Below are positions 40,318 to 42,583 of a stretch of DNA of 42,583 nt, one piece after another. Location of the stretch: contig JAJRVV010000205.1 of assembly GCA_024277135.1 (NCBI GenBank), positions 1 to 42,583 of the forward strand. The letters run 5' to 3'. The notes beneath the pieces were generated by a model, which was not told the origin of the DNA, did not search any database, and was given only the letters and a program-made list of their open reading frames with translations. Both the position numbers and the translations under genes were made by a program. Numbering within the stretch: position 1 is the stretch's first letter; the number at the start of each line of letters is the position of its first letter. This DNA comes from Chloroflexota bacterium (lineage in GTDB: Bacteria; Chloroflexota; Anaerolineae; Promineifilales; Promineifilaceae).

Positions 40318-42132
40318 GTGACAGGTCTGCATGTTCGTAATAATCTTTTCAAAAATTTGACGCCGTTCCCGGCCGTAATTGCAGGACTGATGGTCGCTAC
40401 GACATACATTTTATTAGCCCTCATTGCCACTTATCCATTAATAACCATTTTTAACAGCGCTGTTCTTGGTGGCGGTGACACGGTGCAAAATATCTGGAAT
40501 TTGTGGTGGATACAAAGAGCAATGCGTGAGGGTAATGTTTTCCCTTACTATACGTCAATGATTTATTATCCAAAAGGTGTCAGTCTGGCTTACCATCCGT
40601 TGGGTTTAGTAAACGGTTGGCTTGGTGTTTTACTGCAAATAGGGTTCGGGCTAAATCTTGTCACCACCTATAATTTGATCGTTCTGTTCACTTTCGTGAC
40701 ATCTGGTCTTTTTACTTATTTGCTGGTGCATAGATTAACAAATAACAAAATGGCCGCTTTTGTAGCTGGCCTTATATTTACATTCTCCCCATTTCGTATG
40801 AGCCGCGTGTTTTTTGGCAACCTCGAGATGTTTAGTTCACAATTCATCCCCCTTTCCATGCTTTTCTTTTTAAGGCTGTTCCAAACTCGTCAACGACGTT
40901 ATGCACTTCTTACGGCTATCAGCATTGCGTTAACCTTTGGTATAAGTTTGTACTTAGGATTTGGCACTATCATACTGGTTTGTATATTTTTATTTCTCTA
41001 TCTGGCTATTCCTGACCTCAAGCAATTAACACAACGTCTTCGACAAGAAGCAAACAATCTTTTCCTGCTAGGATCGACGACTTTCATTTTAGTTTTGCCT
41101 TTCATTTTACCAATGGTTTGGAACTATTCTGATTTCCAAGACCAGTCAAACCAAGCAACGGCCTCCGAATCAAATAGCGCTGATTTGTTGAGCTTCGTGA
41201 TCCCGGATAATTCAACCAACCCTATTTTCAAACGGGTTATCCCCCATGCCAGCCAAACTATTTCAAACATTTACGCACAATTTTATGGCAACCCCGCAGA
41301 AAAAAGCGTTTTCATTGGATATATCACTTTAATTGTTGTGATTACTACTCTTTTCCTTCCCATTCGTGTTCCATATCGTCAAAATTGGTTTATCATAGCT
41401 GGCGTCTTTTTTATTTTAAGTTTAGGCTCAACTTTACGTATTGGGGGCCAAGAAATCATTGCTCATCTTCCATATGAATGGCTAAATAAATTGCCGCTAC
41501 TAAGCTTTGGTAGAGTACCTAGCCGATTTGCGATTTTTCTGATGCTGGCTATTACTGTTATGAGTGGCTATGGATTAATGGCATTTGCGGCTCGATATAA
41601 CAAATTCAGATGGTTCACGCCGATAATCGGCATGTTGATCTTTGTGGAATTTCTTATCATCCCTATCAGAGTAGATGCTCGCTTTGAGAATGTTCCGGAA
41701 TTTTACTATCAACAAATGTTCCCAAACGACTCAGGCGCTATTTTGGATATTCCGATTGATCTTGTGGGGGCCCAAGGGCCAGCTGGTGAGTACATGCTGT
41801 ATCAGACCATACATCAAAAACCTATCATACCTGGATACATATCACGTACTCCTGCAAAGGCAACCCGGATTTTTGAGGATCCATTTTTAAGGGAACTCCG
41901 TGTACGCATTTATCAGGATAACGCACCTTATCAATTGGATAACGTATTGCTATTGTCCAGTGCGTATAAAACTCTTTCTACATTAGGCGCCAACTTGGTT
42001 ATTTTGCATAAAGATATGGTTTCCCCCCAAGATGCGTCCCTCATACAAAACAAAATCGATTCAATCTTACAAAAACCATTCTATGAGAGTGAAAGATTAA
42101 CCGTTTGGAAAATAAAATCAGGGGGCGGTTAG
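40318..42132 (+). CDS. Multispanning membrane protein, putative GT-C/YfhO-like glycosyltransferase
   Basis: 604 residues starting with GTG (AGG about 9 nt upstream). About 12 hydrophobic segments occupy residues 18-460, with the first loop GGGDTVQNIWNLWWIQRAMR (Asp54) and YYPKGVSLAYHPLGLVNGWL placed as in GT-C transferases. A C-terminal soluble part of about 150 residues follows (GAILDIPIDLVGAQGPAGEY, HQKPIIPGYISRTPAKATRI). The gene has visibly lower GC and more AT-ending codons than its neighbours and contains no ACGGCCGT, which suggests foreign origin. A double-hairpin element starts directly after its stop codon. The position after two secreted glycosidases suggests surface polysaccharide assembly. 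Catalytic activity is inferred only. Confidence 0.7.
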   Translation: MTGLHVRNNLFKNLTPFPAVIAGLMVATTYILLALIATYPLITIFNSAVLGGGDTVQNIWNLWWIQRAMREGNVFPYYTSMIYYPKGVSLAYHPLGLVNGWLGVLLQIGFGLNLVTTYNLIVLFTFVTSGLFTYLLVHRLTNNKMAAFVAGLIFTFSPFRMSRVFFGNLEMFSSQFIPLSMLFFLRLFQTRQRRYALLTAISIALTFGISLYLGFGTIILVCIFLFLYLAIPDLKQLTQRLRQEANNLFLLGSTTFILVLPFILPMVWNYSDFQDQSNQATASESNSADLLSFVIPDNSTNPIFKRVIPHASQTISNIYAQFYGNPAEKSVFIGYITLIVVITTLFLPIRVPYRQNWFIIAGVFFILSLGSTLRIGGQEIIAHLPYEWLNKLPLLSFGRVPSRFAIFLMLAITVMSGYGLMAFAARYNKFRWFTPIIGMLIFVEFLIIPIRVDARFENVPEFYYQQMFPNDSGAILDIPIDLVGAQGPAGEYMLYQTIHQKPIIPGYISRTPAKATRIFEDPFLRELRVRIYQDNAPYQLDNVLLLSSAYKTLSTLGANLVILHKDMVSPQDASLIQNKIDSILQKPFYESERLTVWKIKSGGG

Positions 42133-42133
42133 G

Positions 42134-42235
42134 GCGCGTTCGCAAATAAGTTATGGAATTGGCGAACGCGCTTTAGGAGGTTTAGGTGGAGTCATCGTTA
42201 TAAATCGCTAAGTTAATTCCGAACGGCTATGATAC
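42134..42235 (+). repeat. Double-hairpin element D, after the membrane protein gene
   Basis: Hairpin 1 is GCGCGTTCGC (42134-42143) with GCGAACGCGC (42162-42171), 10 perfect pairs. The second hairpin is degenerate, but its loop AAATCGCTAAGTTAATTCC (42202-42220) matches the loops of elements A, B and C. GGAATT (42155-42160) in loop 1 is complementary to AATTCC (42215-42220) in loop 2, and one G-U pair can be added on each side. Confidence 0.7.
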
Positions 42236-42258
42236 GTCAGTACATGAGAATAAGAAAT

Positions 42259-42583
42259 ATGAACTTATTTGAGGGAATTACATCGAAATGGTCTTCCATA
42301 CAGTATTTTTACTCCTTGTTGACAACTTTGAAGCAAGAGCCAGAACAACCGGATAGTAACTGGCTTTTAGATGAATTTATCGTGTGTTGTCAGGCTATGC
42401 AACAACCAAAAGTACTAGAGTTGGGCACCAAACGTTCGATACTCACGCGGTCAACGCGACATGAGTCCTGGGTACCTAATGCTGGCGTCTACTGGGGAAC
42501 TGACATTGAAGCAGGAGAAGATGTAGACGTCATCGCCGATGTCCATCGGTTAACAGAAACAGTTGGAGAAGAACAATTTGATA
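42259..42583 (+). CDS. SAM-dependent methyltransferase, N-terminal part (runs off the window)
   Basis: Translated directly: 108 codons to the window edge, no stop. The protein begins MNLFEGITSKWSSIQYF (an in-frame ATG 15 bp upstream at 42244 is possible; neither has a clear ribosome site). KVLELGTKRSILTRSTRHES is a motif I-like glycine-poor SAM-binding loop, and YWGTDIEAGEDVDVIADVHR provides the acidic residue that binds the SAM ribose and the following strand. This pattern is common in methyltransferases of glycan clusters. The base composition is AT-rich, like the preceding membrane protein. The catalytic half lies outside the window. Confidence 0.65.
   Translation, partial: MNLFEGITSKWSSIQYFYSLLTTLKQEPEQPDSNWLLDEFIVCCQAMQQPKVLELGTKRSILTRSTRHESWVPNAGVYWGTDIEAGEDVDVIADVHRLTETVGEEQFD

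Noticed and set aside
1-42583. tRNA, rRNA or riboswitch genes
   Set aside because: No cloverleaf or conserved rRNA or riboswitch core was recognised by eye; a covariance search would be needed to exclude small ones.

Overview
The window looks like part of a chromosome of a filamentous or sediment-type Chloroflexota bacterium (Anaerolineae/Ardenticatenia-like, possibly near Promineifilum). I infer this from four things: an asnS/HNH/hpf/comF housekeeping neighbourhood, a secretin-less Tad pilus operon as expected for a single-membrane cell, secreted proteins carrying an [YF]LP[VI][IV] motif near one end, and short heptameric repeats between and inside genes. No rRNA, tRNA, CRISPR array or insertion sequence was seen.

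Layout. 1-3.65 kb: end of a glycosyltransferase gene (leaves the window), an NAD(P)-binding epimerase-like protein, asparaginyl-tRNA synthetase and an HNH nuclease. 3.66-11.1 kb (minus strand): low-molecular-weight phosphatase, ribosome hibernation factor, ComF, then a Tad/Flp operon read in the order flp - cpaE/tadZ - tadA - tadB - tadC. The 49-residue Flp pilin has its own Shine-Dalgarno site and a strong terminator. 11.4-13.4 kb (plus): a squalene-cyclase-like repeat protein overlapping a Tat-exported DUF362 protein. 13.4-15.2 kb (minus): a soluble NarL-type kinase/regulator pair. 15.3-21.9 kb (minus): a glycosylation operon with a DPM1-like polyprenol-phosphate sugar synthase, a methyltransferase and three GT-C-like membrane glycosyltransferases, its junctions filled by heptamer repeats. 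22.1-25.3 kb: a TumE-type toxin-antitoxin pair, RimK-type ligase, and a response regulator with a duplicated C-terminal motif. 25.5-29.6 kb: oligopeptide ABC substrate-binding lipoprotein and two ATPases, without permeases. 29.8-34.7 kb: TPR protein, MutY, MBL-fold hydrolase, kynureninase. 34.8-42.6 kb (plus): secreted and envelope proteins (a frameshifted GHL10 glycosidase, a Vgb-like propeller, two clan GH-A-like hydrolases), an AT-rich multispanning membrane protein and the start of a methyltransferase.

Beyond the genes, four layers of structure stand out. (1) About 66 copies of the palindrome ACGGCCGT, far above chance. (2) Arrays of 7-bp units between genes, and also translated inside genes. 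(3) Four copies of a double-hairpin element placed directly after stop codons, whose two loops are complementary to each other. (4) Several promoters whose -10 box ends 6-7 nt before the start codon, which implies leaderless mRNAs. Element (3) is the best candidate for something undescribed.
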